9,063 nucleotides of DNA from an uncultured Planctomycetaceae bacterium (GTDB taxonomy: Bacteria; Planctomycetota; Planctomycetia; Pirellulales; JACPPG01), in NCBI GenBank assembly GCA_945957305.1, contig CAMFLN010000072.1, positions 1 through 9,063 on the forward strand. Direction: 5' to 3'. Position 1 is the first letter of the stretch, and every line of letters begins with the position of its first letter. The translations under genes were made by a program, and so were the position numbers. A model generated the notes under the pieces. That model ran no database searches. It was not told the origin of the DNA and worked only from the letters and a program-made list of their open reading frames with translations. Below are positions 1 to 6,099 of this stretch, one piece after another.

Positions 1-1338
1 GCGCTGCGCCATGCGGCCCGGCAAGCGTATCTTTGGGCGTGGCCCATGGTTTACGTCCAGAACTGCCATGCATCGCTATCTTGGTTGAGATCCAGCGGTG
101 TGAGCGGTGGTGCGCCAGTGGCACCCCCTAATCGGCTCTGCATGCTGACCGAGAGAGTGAAACCCACCATGACCGCCGTCGCATGCCCGAACCCGGATGT
201 GATCTACGGATTCGGCATCTTGGATTTACGTGACGAGCCCGTGATCCTGCAGGTTCCGGATTTCGGCGAACGCTTTTGGCTGTTTCAACTCGGAGACCAG
301 CGCACTGACGGTTTTGCCCAGGTAGGGAAGATGTACCGCACCCAGCCAGGGTTTTATCTGATCGCTGGCCCCGATTGGGACGGGACGGTACCGTTGGGCG
401 TCGCCAAAGTGCTGCGCTGCCCAACGAAGATCGGCTATGTTCTGCCGCGAATCTTGCCCTTCGGCGAGCATTCAGAGGCGCCGTCGCTGGATGAGACGAT
501 CAGTCAGATCATGGTTTATCCGCTCAGCGAGTTCACGGGGCGTCCCCAAACCTGCGACTGGTCACGCAGGCGCTGGTTGCCAAATCTGGCCGGAGGCGCC
601 AGTAAACAGCGCGGTCGCGTTGTGCCCGAGAAATTCTTTGACGTCTTTCCTACGGTTCTGGAGACAGTTCCTCCGTTGCCTGGCGAAGAGCCTCTCTACG
701 TGTATTTTCGCGAGCTAGTCCAGCGCGCCAAGAACGACGCACGCTTGCGTCGGCTATTGGCAGAAACCGCTGTCGCGGCCGAAAGGGAGCTGATCGAGCC
801 CTTATTCGAATTTCGGAGACTTGGCCAGCCCGCCGGGCATAATTGGACGACCACTGTAAAGGGGGCCAGGTTCGGCACGGACTATCTCGCGCGTACGGCC
901 GTGGCGAAGTCGAATATCTTTGTGAATCAAGCCGCAGAAACGAAATACTTCTACCAAGATTTGGACTCGAGAGGAGAGCGACTGAGCGGACACAACAGCT
1001 ACCGCATCACATTCGCACCTGGCCAGTTGCCGCCCGCAAAAGGTCACTGGTCTCTGACACTTTACAATGAAAACCATGTCTTACATCCCAATGCCTGGGA
1101 GCGCCACTCGGTGGGCATTTCGACGCCGCAGCTTCAGGCCGAATCGGATGGCACTGTCACGATCATGGTGCAACGTGAACCACCCCCGGGCGAGAGGCAG
1201 GAGAATTGGCTACCCACCCCCGCTGGCAAGTTTTCGCTGTACTTGCGAATCTATTGGCCAGACGACGAAGTTCTCAACGGAAAGTGGTCTCCTCCGGAAG
1301 TTGTCAGCACCGCGCCGGTACGCTTTGCTGTACGATGA
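1..1338 (+). CDS. DUF1254/DUF1214 domain protein, 5' end outside the window
   Basis: The frame is open from base 1, so the gene starts upstream. The ATG at 46 lies inside a segment (AYLWAWPMVYVQN) that matches the conserved N-terminal part of DUF1254 proteins, so it is not the start. The DUF1254 part shows the hallmark PNPDVIYGFGILDL run followed by PVILQVP and GERFWLFQLGDQ. The C-terminal third is DUF1214-like: LPPAKGHWSLTLYN, then ENWLPTPAGKFSLYLRIYWP and a final W-x-PPEVV. In the family these two domains normally sit in this order in proteins of about 450-500 residues, and 445 are visible here, so only a short N-terminal part is missing. Biochemical function is not established for the family; many members are exported, but the signal region is not visible here. 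The gene ends in TGA and is followed by a strong intrinsic terminator, so it is the last gene of its transcript. Confidence 0.9.
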   Translation, partial: ALRHAARQAYLWAWPMVYVQNCHASLSWLRSSGVSGGAPVAPPNRLCMLTERVKPTMTAVACPNPDVIYGFGILDLRDEPVILQVPDFGERFWLFQLGDQRTDGFAQVGKMYRTQPGFYLIAGPDWDGTVPLGVAKVLRCPTKIGYVLPRILPFGEHSEAPSLDETISQIMVYPLSEFTGRPQTCDWSRRRWLPNLAGGASKQRGRVVPEKFFDVFPTVLETVPPLPGEEPLYVYFRELVQRAKNDARLRRLLAETAVAAERELIEPLFEFRRLGQPAGHNWTTTVKGARFGTDYLARTAVAKSNIFVNQAAETKYFYQDLDSRGERLSGHNSYRITFAPGQLPPAKGHWSLTLYNENHVLHPNAWERHSVGISTPQLQAESDGTVTIMVQREPPPGERQENWLPTPAGKFSLYLRIYWPDDEVLNGKWSPPEVVSTAPVRFAVR

Positions 1339-1382
1339 GAGAACCTTCACGCGGACCTCGCACGATGGAATCACGGAGGAAC

Positions 1383-1415
1383 CGCCCGCGTTGTTTCCGT
1401 AACGCGGGCGCTTTT
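1383..1415 (+). terminator. Rho-independent terminator of the DUF1254 gene
   Basis: A perfect 10-bp GC-rich stem (CGCCCGCGTT pairing with AACGCGGGCG) encloses an 8-base loop and is followed by C and four T. It begins 45 bases after the stop codon. The complementary strand has no T-run after the hairpin, so it acts for plus-strand transcription. Confidence 0.85.
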
Positions 1416-1685
1416 GGGAAATACGTCGCTGAGAAATGATCGTCGCGAGGAAGTGCAAACCGGGTAATGACAACAGGCTCAACCCAATTATGCGTGGCGG
1501 ACCGCCACTCGGCCGCCACGGGATGTTTGGCAAGGCTTTCTACCCGTAGGCGTCCAAGGCCGTCGTGGTCAGAGCATTGGGAGTCGACTTACAGGATGTT
1601 TCGTGTTTTGGCTCCGTCGCGCAGCGATGCTTGGGAGCGCCCAAAATACGGGCAAAACACTCGATCACCACCCTCTTTTGCGGTA
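1416..1685. other. Convergent intergenic gap, no gene recognised
   Basis: This is the space between the 3' ends of the DUF1254 gene (+) and the adenylate-forming gene (-). Short open frames exist on both strands but none has a ribosome binding site or recognisable product. There is a hairpin with arms 1493-1500 and 1513-1520 (8 bp), whose left arm can pair instead with a nearer copy of CCGCCAC at 1502-1508. A small dyad TTGGG-AGCG-CCCAA lies at 1631-1644. Neither has a T-run, so I see no convincing terminator for the minus-strand operon. Confidence 0.6.
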
Positions 1686-3143
1686 TCAAGCCCTCCGAGC
1701 GATCAGTTCCGTCGAGCTGTGGACGTTGCAAACGTCGTTGGTCGCGTCCCAGCGATCCGGCGGACCGACGCGATTGATCATACGACGTCGCTTGCCGGTC
1801 ACTGGATCGGAAGCCAGGAAGCGGACGATGCGCACATTGATCGTGACTTCGCGCGGCAGGCCAAGTTCGCGCAGCTTGGCGATCAATCGCGTCCGCGCAT
1901 CAGCCGCTGACTGTGACGCTGCGCAACTAAGCTGCAGACTCAACTCGATGTGATTGCGTTCGGCGTGTACCGCCTGCCATTCGCGGATATCCGGAATGGC
2001 GTCAGCAGCGGTATGAAACAGTACGCCCGACAGCATACGATCGCCGTGGGCGTCGCGTGTCCAAAAGACGTCGCCCGACCGGCCTTCAATGCGCTCGATG
2101 CGCGGCAGGTGGCTGCCGCAAGTGCAGGGCCCGGTAGCCAAAGCCAGTCGATCGTCGACCTCGTAGCGAATAAAGGGCTGCACTCGGTTGGCCAGGTTCG
2201 TGACCAGCACTTTGTCGCCCAACTCACCCGGCGGCACCGGCCGGTAGTGGCGATCGACGACTTCGACAATTGCCCAATCAACATTGATGTGTGCGCCGCC
2301 GTGTGTCGGGCAGCCATCGGACAGGAACAAGCACTCGCCTGTCGCGTAGTGGTCGACCACGGGAACTCCGAACGACGCCTGGATGCGCTCTCGCGCGCGT
2401 GGCGTCAACTGCTCGCTGGAACTGGCGATTTGACGAAGGTGCGTCAATCGCAGCAGGTCGCTGCGCCAGGCGAGCGCGTCCAACACACTGGCGTAGCTGA
2501 CCAGAACGTGTGGTTGAAAGTCGTTCAGTCTCTGAAAAAGATCGGGCTGCTGCGAGGCCAGACGTTCCACGCGCACAAACGGGCCGACCAACTCCGACAT
2601 GAATTCAAACGCCGCGCCCGACGGATAAAACCCGCGTTGCGTCGCCACGATGGCAACGCGTTTCGGAGATCGCAAACGGCGCCATCCTTCGAACGGTGTC
2701 GGTCGTTGCGTGGTAGCACGTGCGCTCATGACGGCGAACAGCAACTCCAGCGAATGACGATCCTGGACGATCATCAGCGGCTGCCCCTGACTGCCCGACG
2801 TACGACTCACTCCGTAACGTCCGAGGAACCAGTGTCCTAAATTGTGCGTATTGCTCAAAAAGCACTCGATCCCCTCGCGAGTGATGCGCGGATCGGTAAC
2901 GACTTGCGGGAAATGCTCTGCCATCTCTTGCTTGGTTGTCGTCGGCAAGCGCGCGAAATCCGCGCGTGCCAGATCAAAGCCGCGATATTTCTCCCGATAG
3001 AAGGGGGAATGTCGCGCGGCAAAGCGCAGGAGCCGGCCCAGGCGCCTTTGTTGCATGCGCCGCACCCGGGCCGGTTGCCATCGCGCTACCGCGCCTAGAC
3101 GTGAAGTGGCCACCGCAAAGCGAAGGGTTTGCCGTAAAGACAT
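1686..3143 (-). CDS. PaaK/CapK-like adenylate-forming enzyme (phenylacetate-CoA ligase family)
   Basis: This 485-residue protein belongs to the ANL adenylate-forming superfamily, PaaK/CapK branch, whose members activate a carboxylate with ATP for transfer to a thiol or another acceptor. Visible motifs: the phosphate-binding loop SRTSGSQGQP (residues 113-122), the acidic YATGE (266-270) in the place of the Y-x-x-TE motif, the ribose-binding RYEVDD (326-331) in place of RYRTGD, and the C-terminal lysine in TGKRRR (449-454). Cysteines at 278, 340 and 342 and a nearby His (H285) resemble the Cys/His cluster of CapK-type proteins. The length is a little over the family norm because of about 25 residues after the catalytic lysine region. 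The ATG at 3143 is preceded by GAGGGGAG with a 6-base spacer. It follows the acyltransferase-like gene by 39 bases, so the two are probably co-transcribed. The substrate is unknown; phenylacetate is not implied, since no paa genes are present. Confidence 0.88.
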   Translation of the reverse strand: MSLRQTLRFAVATSRLGAVARWQPARVRRMQQRRLGRLLRFAARHSPFYREKYRGFDLARADFARLPTTTKQEMAEHFPQVVTDPRITREGIECFLSNTHNLGHWFLGRYGVSRTSGSQGQPLMIVQDRHSLELLFAVMSARATTQRPTPFEGWRRLRSPKRVAIVATQRGFYPSGAAFEFMSELVGPFVRVERLASQQPDLFQRLNDFQPHVLVSYASVLDALAWRSDLLRLTHLRQIASSSEQLTPRARERIQASFGVPVVDHYATGECLFLSDGCPTHGGAHINVDWAIVEVVDRHYRPVPPGELGDKVLVTNLANRVQPFIRYEVDDRLALATGPCTCGSHLPRIERIEGRSGDVFWTRDAHGDRMLSGVLFHTAADAIPDIREWQAVHAERNHIELSLQLSCAASQSAADARTRLIAKLRELGLPREVTINVRIVRFLASDPVTGKRRRMINRVGPPDRWDATNDVCNVHSSTELIARRA

Positions 3144-3182
3144 GGATTGCTCCCCTCAGTGAAATGTTTGAACCAAAACGCT

Positions 3183-3998
3183 TCAGCCAGCCAGTGCGAT
3201 TGCGGACGGTTGAGGGTCTGGCTGCTTGATACGGCGCAGTTCGTCGAGTATCTCGGTGCGCAACACGCTTTCCAGGGCAGTGAGCGCCCGCGCCACGGGC
3301 GCTCCGTCGAGCACGCGATGATCGTAAGTCAGACGAACATCGATCGATCCATCGGCATCGAAGGCGCCATAGTTCAGCGTCGTTGTCAGGGGAGACAAAA
3401 TGTGCAAACCGGCAGCGCCTTGCGAAGCTGCAGAGCTCACGGCGTACGTTCCAAAAAAGTGGGCACGGTAGCCGCCATCGCTGAATAAACCCAACGTCCA
3501 GGCCAACCGGCGCAACGGCGCAGGCAAGCGACTGAGGAGCAGCGCCTGACGAAACTCCGGAATGCTTTCAATTGGCGCCTGCTTGTGATGCCTGACGATC
3601 TCATCCAGTGCTTCCAGGCTCAATAACTCTGGTTGGCGAACCTTGGCGAAGAAGACTCCTTCCTCACCCTGATAAGTGCGTTCGATCGTAAAACTGCCGA
3701 CGTTGAACGGATGCTCGTAGAGATGTGGAAGAACATACGGCATATAGGCGCGGCGTAGTTCGCGACGTTCCGCCGCAACAATCGCATAGGCCTTAAGGAA
3801 TATGGCGCACCAACTGATGCGGTGCGGACTCACGCGGCGCGCAGCGACCAAATCGGCCAATCGCATGCGCCTTTGCGAAGGCACACTGGGCACTCGCTTG
3901 GCAAAGTGCAGCAAGTCGCACACGAAGCGACGCGGCTCCGAGAGACGAATCCAGCGGCCCTGTGGCGCATCGACGCCAGGCAAGTGAATCAAGCGCAT
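3183..3998 (-). CDS. Stand-alone 2-oxoacid dehydrogenase E2-type (CAT-like) acyltransferase domain protein
   Basis: The 271-residue protein ends in the catalytic signature of E2/chloramphenicol-acetyltransferase folds, YDHRVLDGAPVARAL, with the active-site His at about 227 and the DG at 231-232. Upstream, FFGTYAVSSAASQGA and LSPLTTTLNYG match the core strands of the E2 catalytic domain. There is no lipoyl domain or E3/E1-binding linker, and no E1 or E3 gene is nearby, so it is unlikely to be part of a classical dehydrogenase complex. E2-type catalysis transfers an acyl group between thiols. Next to an adenylate-forming enzyme this suggests acyl activation followed by transfer, but that is inference. 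I start it at ATG 3998, which has AGAAGGGGG six bases upstream. A TTG at 4019 in the same frame would put that ribosome binding site inside the gene. It is first in a two-gene operon. Confidence 0.82.
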   Translation of the reverse strand: MRLIHLPGVDAPQGRWIRLSEPRRFVCDLLHFAKRVPSVPSQRRMRLADLVAARRVSPHRISWCAIFLKAYAIVAAERRELRRAYMPYVLPHLYEHPFNVGSFTIERTYQGEEGVFFAKVRQPELLSLEALDEIVRHHKQAPIESIPEFRQALLLSRLPAPLRRLAWTLGLFSDGGYRAHFFGTYAVSSAASQGAAGLHILSPLTTTLNYGAFDADGSIDVRLTYDHRVLDGAPVARALTALESVLRTEILDELRRIKQPDPQPSAIALAG

Positions 3999-4004
3999 GA
4001 ACGA

Positions 4005-4013
4005 CCCCCTTCT
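4005..4013 (-). promoter_or_regulatory. Ribosome binding site deciding the start of the acyltransferase gene
   Basis: Read on the minus strand, AGAAGGGGG lies six bases before ATG 3998. It fixes that ATG as the start rather than the in-frame TTG seven codons upstream. Confidence 0.75.
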
Positions 4014-4403
4014 AAACAAGCTTTGTCTGCGGATCGCAGCGACGGCGCAAGCCGCAGAAAGAAAACTCTGAGTGAAGTAGCAAACGATTCGTCGGCGAGC
4101 GCAGTTTGCTCGGCAACGGCAACCGCGAGGGCACCAAGGGGCTGCGCGAATTGATCCCCGAACGAATTTTGCGACGGATTGGCAGGCATGCGTGACCGGT
4201 GAAGGTCGGCGCAGCGTGCCTCTGGGTGCCAGTCAGCGACGCGGCTGGTTTTTGAGAGATTGGCGACGCCGCAGGAGGCGCCATCACGACAAATCTAATC
4301 AGTTTAGTGATCTTTGCAAGCGTCGGTGCTAGCGACGCGGTGCTTGTAAATGCCTTGAATTCGCCCGGATTGCAGGACGGAGAAGAATTTTCGGGCAGCA
4401 CTA
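4014..4403. other. Divergent intergenic region, no gene recognised
   Basis: About 390 bases upstream of the minus-strand operon. Short frames on both strands lack ribosome binding sites and family motifs. On the minus strand this must include the 5' leader of the operon, or its promoter, but I find no clear -35/-10 pair. A 7-bp dyad (AGCAAAC at 4079-4085 with GTTTGCT at 4104-4110) sits in that leader. A weak terminator-like element on the plus strand (CCAGTC at 4229-4234 with GGCTGG at 4243-4248, one G-T pair, then five T) has no obvious gene before it. Confidence 0.5.
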
Positions 4404-4465
4404 TTGACAAATCCCGCCAGGAACGCAATTATGCGTTAGCTGATCGGTTATATGATAATTCGATC
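4404..4465 (+). promoter_or_regulatory. AT-rich promoter-like patch with dyads
   Basis: A consensus -35 hexamer TTGACA (4404-4409) stands 17 bases before AATTAT (4427-4432, 4 of 6 to TATAAT). A perfect dyad AACGCA-ATTA-TGCGTT (4422-4437) covers that -10 position like an operator. A second -10-like stretch, TATGATAAT (4451-4459), lies between GATCG (4442-4446) and CGATC (4461-4465), which form another dyad. The patch is unusually AT-rich for this window. It is probably the control region for the plus-strand PEP-CTERM series or a short transcript ending at 4492. Promoter use is inferred only from motif match. Confidence 0.45.
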
Positions 4466-4469
4466 GGGC

Positions 4470-4492
4470 GGCTGCAAAACTGCAGCCTTTTT
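4470..4492 (+). terminator. Intrinsic-terminator-like hairpin, or operator dyad
   Basis: GGCTGCA, loop AAAC, TGCAGCC, then five T: a textbook terminator shape with a perfect 7-bp stem. No plus-strand gene lies upstream, so it would end only a short transcript (about 50 bases from the TTGACA promoter). It also overlaps the -35/spacer region of the TATAAT at 4492, so it could instead act as a protein-binding dyad there. Confidence 0.55.
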
Positions 4493-4497
4493 ATAAT
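4492..4497 (+). promoter_or_regulatory. Perfect TATAAT -10 hexamer before the PEP-CTERM A leader
   Basis: TATAAT matches the consensus exactly and would place the transcript start at about 4503-4505, at the edge of the block conserved between the two PEP-CTERM leaders. There is no good -35 at 16-18 bases upstream, where the hairpin sits, so activator dependence or chance are both possible. Confidence 0.4.
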
Positions 4498-4498
4498 C

Positions 4499-4558
4499 TG
4501 CGCCGCTGACTGGCCTTCCGGAGGCACGCGCTAAGACTTGTTAGGAGTCTCGCATGCC
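4499..4558 (+). promoter_or_regulatory. Conserved leader block, copy A
   Basis: Bases 4499-4529 match 5744-5774 upstream of the second PEP-CTERM gene at 24 of 31 positions without gaps, including the shared 9-mer GCTGACTGG. After a spacer of 13 bases (8 in the other copy), 4543-4558 matches 5783-5798 at 13 of 16 positions, covering an AGGAGT ribosome binding site and ATGCC. The rest of the two leaders does not align by eye. The block is therefore either a remnant of the tandem duplication or a retained regulatory element. Confidence 0.6.
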
Positions 4559-4781
4559 CAATTTCTGGCCGTCATCACTTCATTTCCCCTGGGACCGGCA
4601 ACCGAGCCGGGGGAACGGCAGCAACCGCATTCGTTTGATCCGCGCGGGGGCTTCGGCTTCCCACGGCGTGGCCACCCCGAGACCGATTGGGTCGGGCCGC
4701 TTGAAGCGGCTCTGTGCGGATTCCGGTCGTATGAGAGCGCTTCAGTGGCGCACCCATGGCCGCTGTCTTTCTGACGTCTAA
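4554..4781 (+). CDS. Candidate short leader ORF upstream of PEP-CTERM A (75 aa)
   Basis: ATG 4554 is preceded by TAGGAG with a 6-base spacer and lies in the conserved leader block. The predicted peptide is rich in Arg, Pro and Ser, has no signal peptide or family motif, and ends 112 bases before the PEP-CTERM start. The composition is what GC-rich non-coding DNA gives, so only the start region supports it. It could be a regulatory uORF in which only the first codons matter, or no gene at all. Confidence 0.2.
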   Translation: MPNFWPSSLHFPWDRQPSRGNGSNRIRLIRAGASASHGVATPRPIGSGRLKRLCADSGRMRALQWRTHGRCLSDV

Positions 4782-4893
4782 CGGCAGCAATCGTACGTCG
4801 AAGCTGACCGTGGATCTTCTGTTTTGTTGGTCGTCGCTTGCGCATCTCTGATTTTCAGTACTTGAGTTACACGATCACACGAAAGGAAAGCAA

Positions 4894-5706
4894 ATGAAGA
4901 TTTCGACTCGAAGAGGCCTGTGGCTGATCATACTTTCCGCCATGGCGACGACCGTGGTGCTCGGCAACGCGCGTACGTCACGAGCAGTGCCCGTTTCCTA
5001 CACGATCGATCCCACCCGTAGCTCCTATCACATCGTCAACACGGCCAGTGATCCGTCGCCGCCGTCACCCTTACAGGCGAGCACGATCTTGAGCGTGCCC
5101 GTGATTCCCCAAAGCGCCGGCGCGGATACGGTCTCTTTGTCTGGCGTCGTCAACGCCAACGAAGCCGGTGGAGTGCTCACATTCACGGGCACCAGCTCGA
5201 TCGCGTTGGGCTCGAATCCCGCGGGGCCCTTTGCGCCGGCCACGAATCCTGGCACGGACAACCTGGGCATCGTGACAAACGGCGCCACGCCTGTCGGCGT
5301 CATCAGCGTGGCAATTCGCAACTGGGTTTTCACGATACAGTCGGGAACCGCGACAAATGGTGCGCTGCCGAGCGCCGGTTCAATCGTGTTGGCGACGACG
5401 AGCGGCTACCAACAGAACAGCTTCAGCGGACAGACCTCGCTGGTGGGCTCGTCGGGCCCTGATGTCGCCACCACACCCATCAGCTTGACGACCTCGGGCG
5501 GCATCGAAACCCTGGTGCTGCCGGTGATTCGCTTGCCGGTGGCAGGAACGCCAGGCCAGATCTACATCAGCGGGACGATCGTGGCCACGCGGGCTGTGCC
5601 CGAACCCGCAACCGTCGCCCTGGCCGCCACGGCCGCATTGGGGCTGGCGATCACCGCGCTCCGCCGGAAAGGCGCCTTCGCGGGACAACGGCAGGCCCTG
5701 AACTAA
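4894..5706 (+). CDS. Secreted PEP-CTERM sorting domain protein A
   Basis: A 270-residue exported protein. Residues 1-31 form a signal peptide (basic ISTRRG, hydrophobic core, likely cut after SRA). The middle 200 residues are rich in Ser, Thr, Gly and Val, predicted all-beta, of a family I do not recognise. The C-terminus is a clear PEP-CTERM signal: VPEPATVALA (PEP at 236-238), a hydrophobic span, then LRRK, plus a tail of about 11 residues that is longer than usual. In the family this signal is read by an exosortase that removes the tail and passes the protein on for surface attachment; no exosortase is in the window. AAAGGAAAG lies 3 bases before the ATG. It is a tandem paralogue of the next PEP-CTERM protein but lacks the dockerin. 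The main domain's function is unknown. Confidence 0.88.
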   Translation: MKISTRRGLWLIILSAMATTVVLGNARTSRAVPVSYTIDPTRSSYHIVNTASDPSPPSPLQASTILSVPVIPQSAGADTVSLSGVVNANEAGGVLTFTGTSSIALGSNPAGPFAPATNPGTDNLGIVTNGATPVGVISVAIRNWVFTIQSGTATNGALPSAGSIVLATTSGYQQNSFSGQTSLVGSSGPDVATTPISLTTSGGIETLVLPVIRLPVAGTPGQIYISGTIVATRAVPEPATVALAATAALGLAITALRRKGAFAGQRQALN

Positions 5707-5713
5707 GCAAAAA

Positions 5714-5729
5714 CCGCGCAGAGTCGCGG
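5714..5729 (+). terminator. Weak hairpin after PEP-CTERM A
   Basis: CCGCG and CGCGG form a 5-bp stem with a 6-base loop eight bases after the stop codon. The following sequence (CTAGAAAATCGTTTTGCG) has only a delayed T-run, so termination would be weak or absent and the genes downstream may be read through. Confidence 0.25.
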
Positions 5730-5743
5730 CTAGAAAATCGTTT

Positions 5744-5798
5744 TGCGTTGCTGACTGGACGACCAGAGGCTCGCTTCTCAAGAGGAGTTGCGTATGCC
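5744..5798 (+). promoter_or_regulatory. Conserved leader block, copy B
   Basis: Counterpart of 4499-4558, with the same order: TGCG-NN-GCTGACTGG, GAGGC-N-CGC, then AGGAGT and ATGCC. The sequence before the block differs from copy A (no TATAAT, no T-run hairpin), so the common part begins about where copy A's transcript is predicted to start. That suggests an RNA-level or translational role more than a shared promoter. Confidence 0.55.
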
Positions 5799-6099
5799 TT
5801 TTAGACTCATCCCGCCTGGCCACAGTTGCCCCCGCGCGTATTGGGCGACGCACATCCGAATTCATGGCCGGGTTGCGCGGGCAGCGATTCCGCCAATCGC
5901 TGTCCGCTTCTTACAGATGCCCGCAGACGCGCGGCCGGACCTCCCGGTCGCGCGTCTGCGACATCATGCGCTTCGTAGGTGGGCGGCAATCGCAATGCAC
6001 ACATTAGGTGCAACGCTGGCCGGGCGCGGCGGGCACAAATCTACGGCGACGAGATGCAAAAGCGTTCCGTTAGCCACGAACCAAGGAGATAGACCATGA
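5794..6099 (+). CDS. Candidate leader ORF ending in an ATGA overlap with PEP-CTERM B (101 aa)
   Basis: ATG 5794 has AGAGGAG at a 6-base spacing, and the frame runs to a TGA that overlaps the ATG of PEP-CTERM B (ATGA, 6096-6099). That arrangement usually goes with translational coupling. The peptide is basic (many Arg, His and Pro) with no signal peptide, repeat or known motif, and its interior includes a 17-bp DNA hairpin, so constraint may be on RNA rather than protein. The main gene has its own ribosome binding site (AAGGAG, 6083-6088), which lowers the need for coupling. It may be a real small protein, a regulatory uORF or chance. Confidence 0.25.
   Translation: MPFRLIPPGHSCPRAYWATHIRIHGRVARAAIPPIAVRFLQMPADARPDLPVARLRHHALRRWAAIAMHTLGATLAGRGGHKSTATRCKSVPLATNQGDRP
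5922..5960. other. 17-bp hairpin in the leader of PEP-CTERM B
   Basis: Arms 5922-5938 and 5944-5960 pair over 17 bp with a single G-T wobble and a 5-base loop (ACCTC). Each arm carries GCAGACGCGCG or its complement. No T-run follows on either strand, so it is not a standard intrinsic terminator. It lies about 135 bases before the PEP-CTERM B start and could act as an RNA structure (attenuation, stability, blocking of readthrough) or as a DNA dyad. Confidence 0.7.

Noticed and set aside
1540..1731. Minus-strand frame whose RVVIECFARIL-like stretch recalls transposase C-termini.
   Set aside because: Too short and too weak a likeness. There is no DDE motif and no inverted repeats or target duplications around it, and it overlaps the 3' end of the PaaK-like gene.
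1950..2840. Long plus-strand open frame of 296 codons antisense to the PaaK-like gene.
   Set aside because: It lies wholly within a clear adenylate-forming gene on the other strand, and its peptide shows no family motif. It is a GC-rich shadow frame.
4012..4428. Minus-strand open frame of 138 codons upstream of the acyltransferase gene.
   Set aside because: No ribosome binding site and low-complexity Ser/Pro/Arg composition with no recognisable motif. It runs into the ribosome binding site of the real gene.
4584..4640. Possible riboswitch-like leader: GGGACCGGCAACC resembles part of SAM-type riboswitch cores, with a hairpin of about 9 bp at 4584-4615.
   Set aside because: Only a short string matches. 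The other conserved helices and the kink-turn or pseudoknot elements are not visible, and the downstream gene is a surface protein, not a methionine or SAM gene.
4815..4845. Sigma-54-like element (TTGGTCGTCGCTTGCG) upstream of PEP-CTERM A.
   Set aside because: The GG to GC spacing is 9 rather than 10 bases, and the rest of the consensus is poor.
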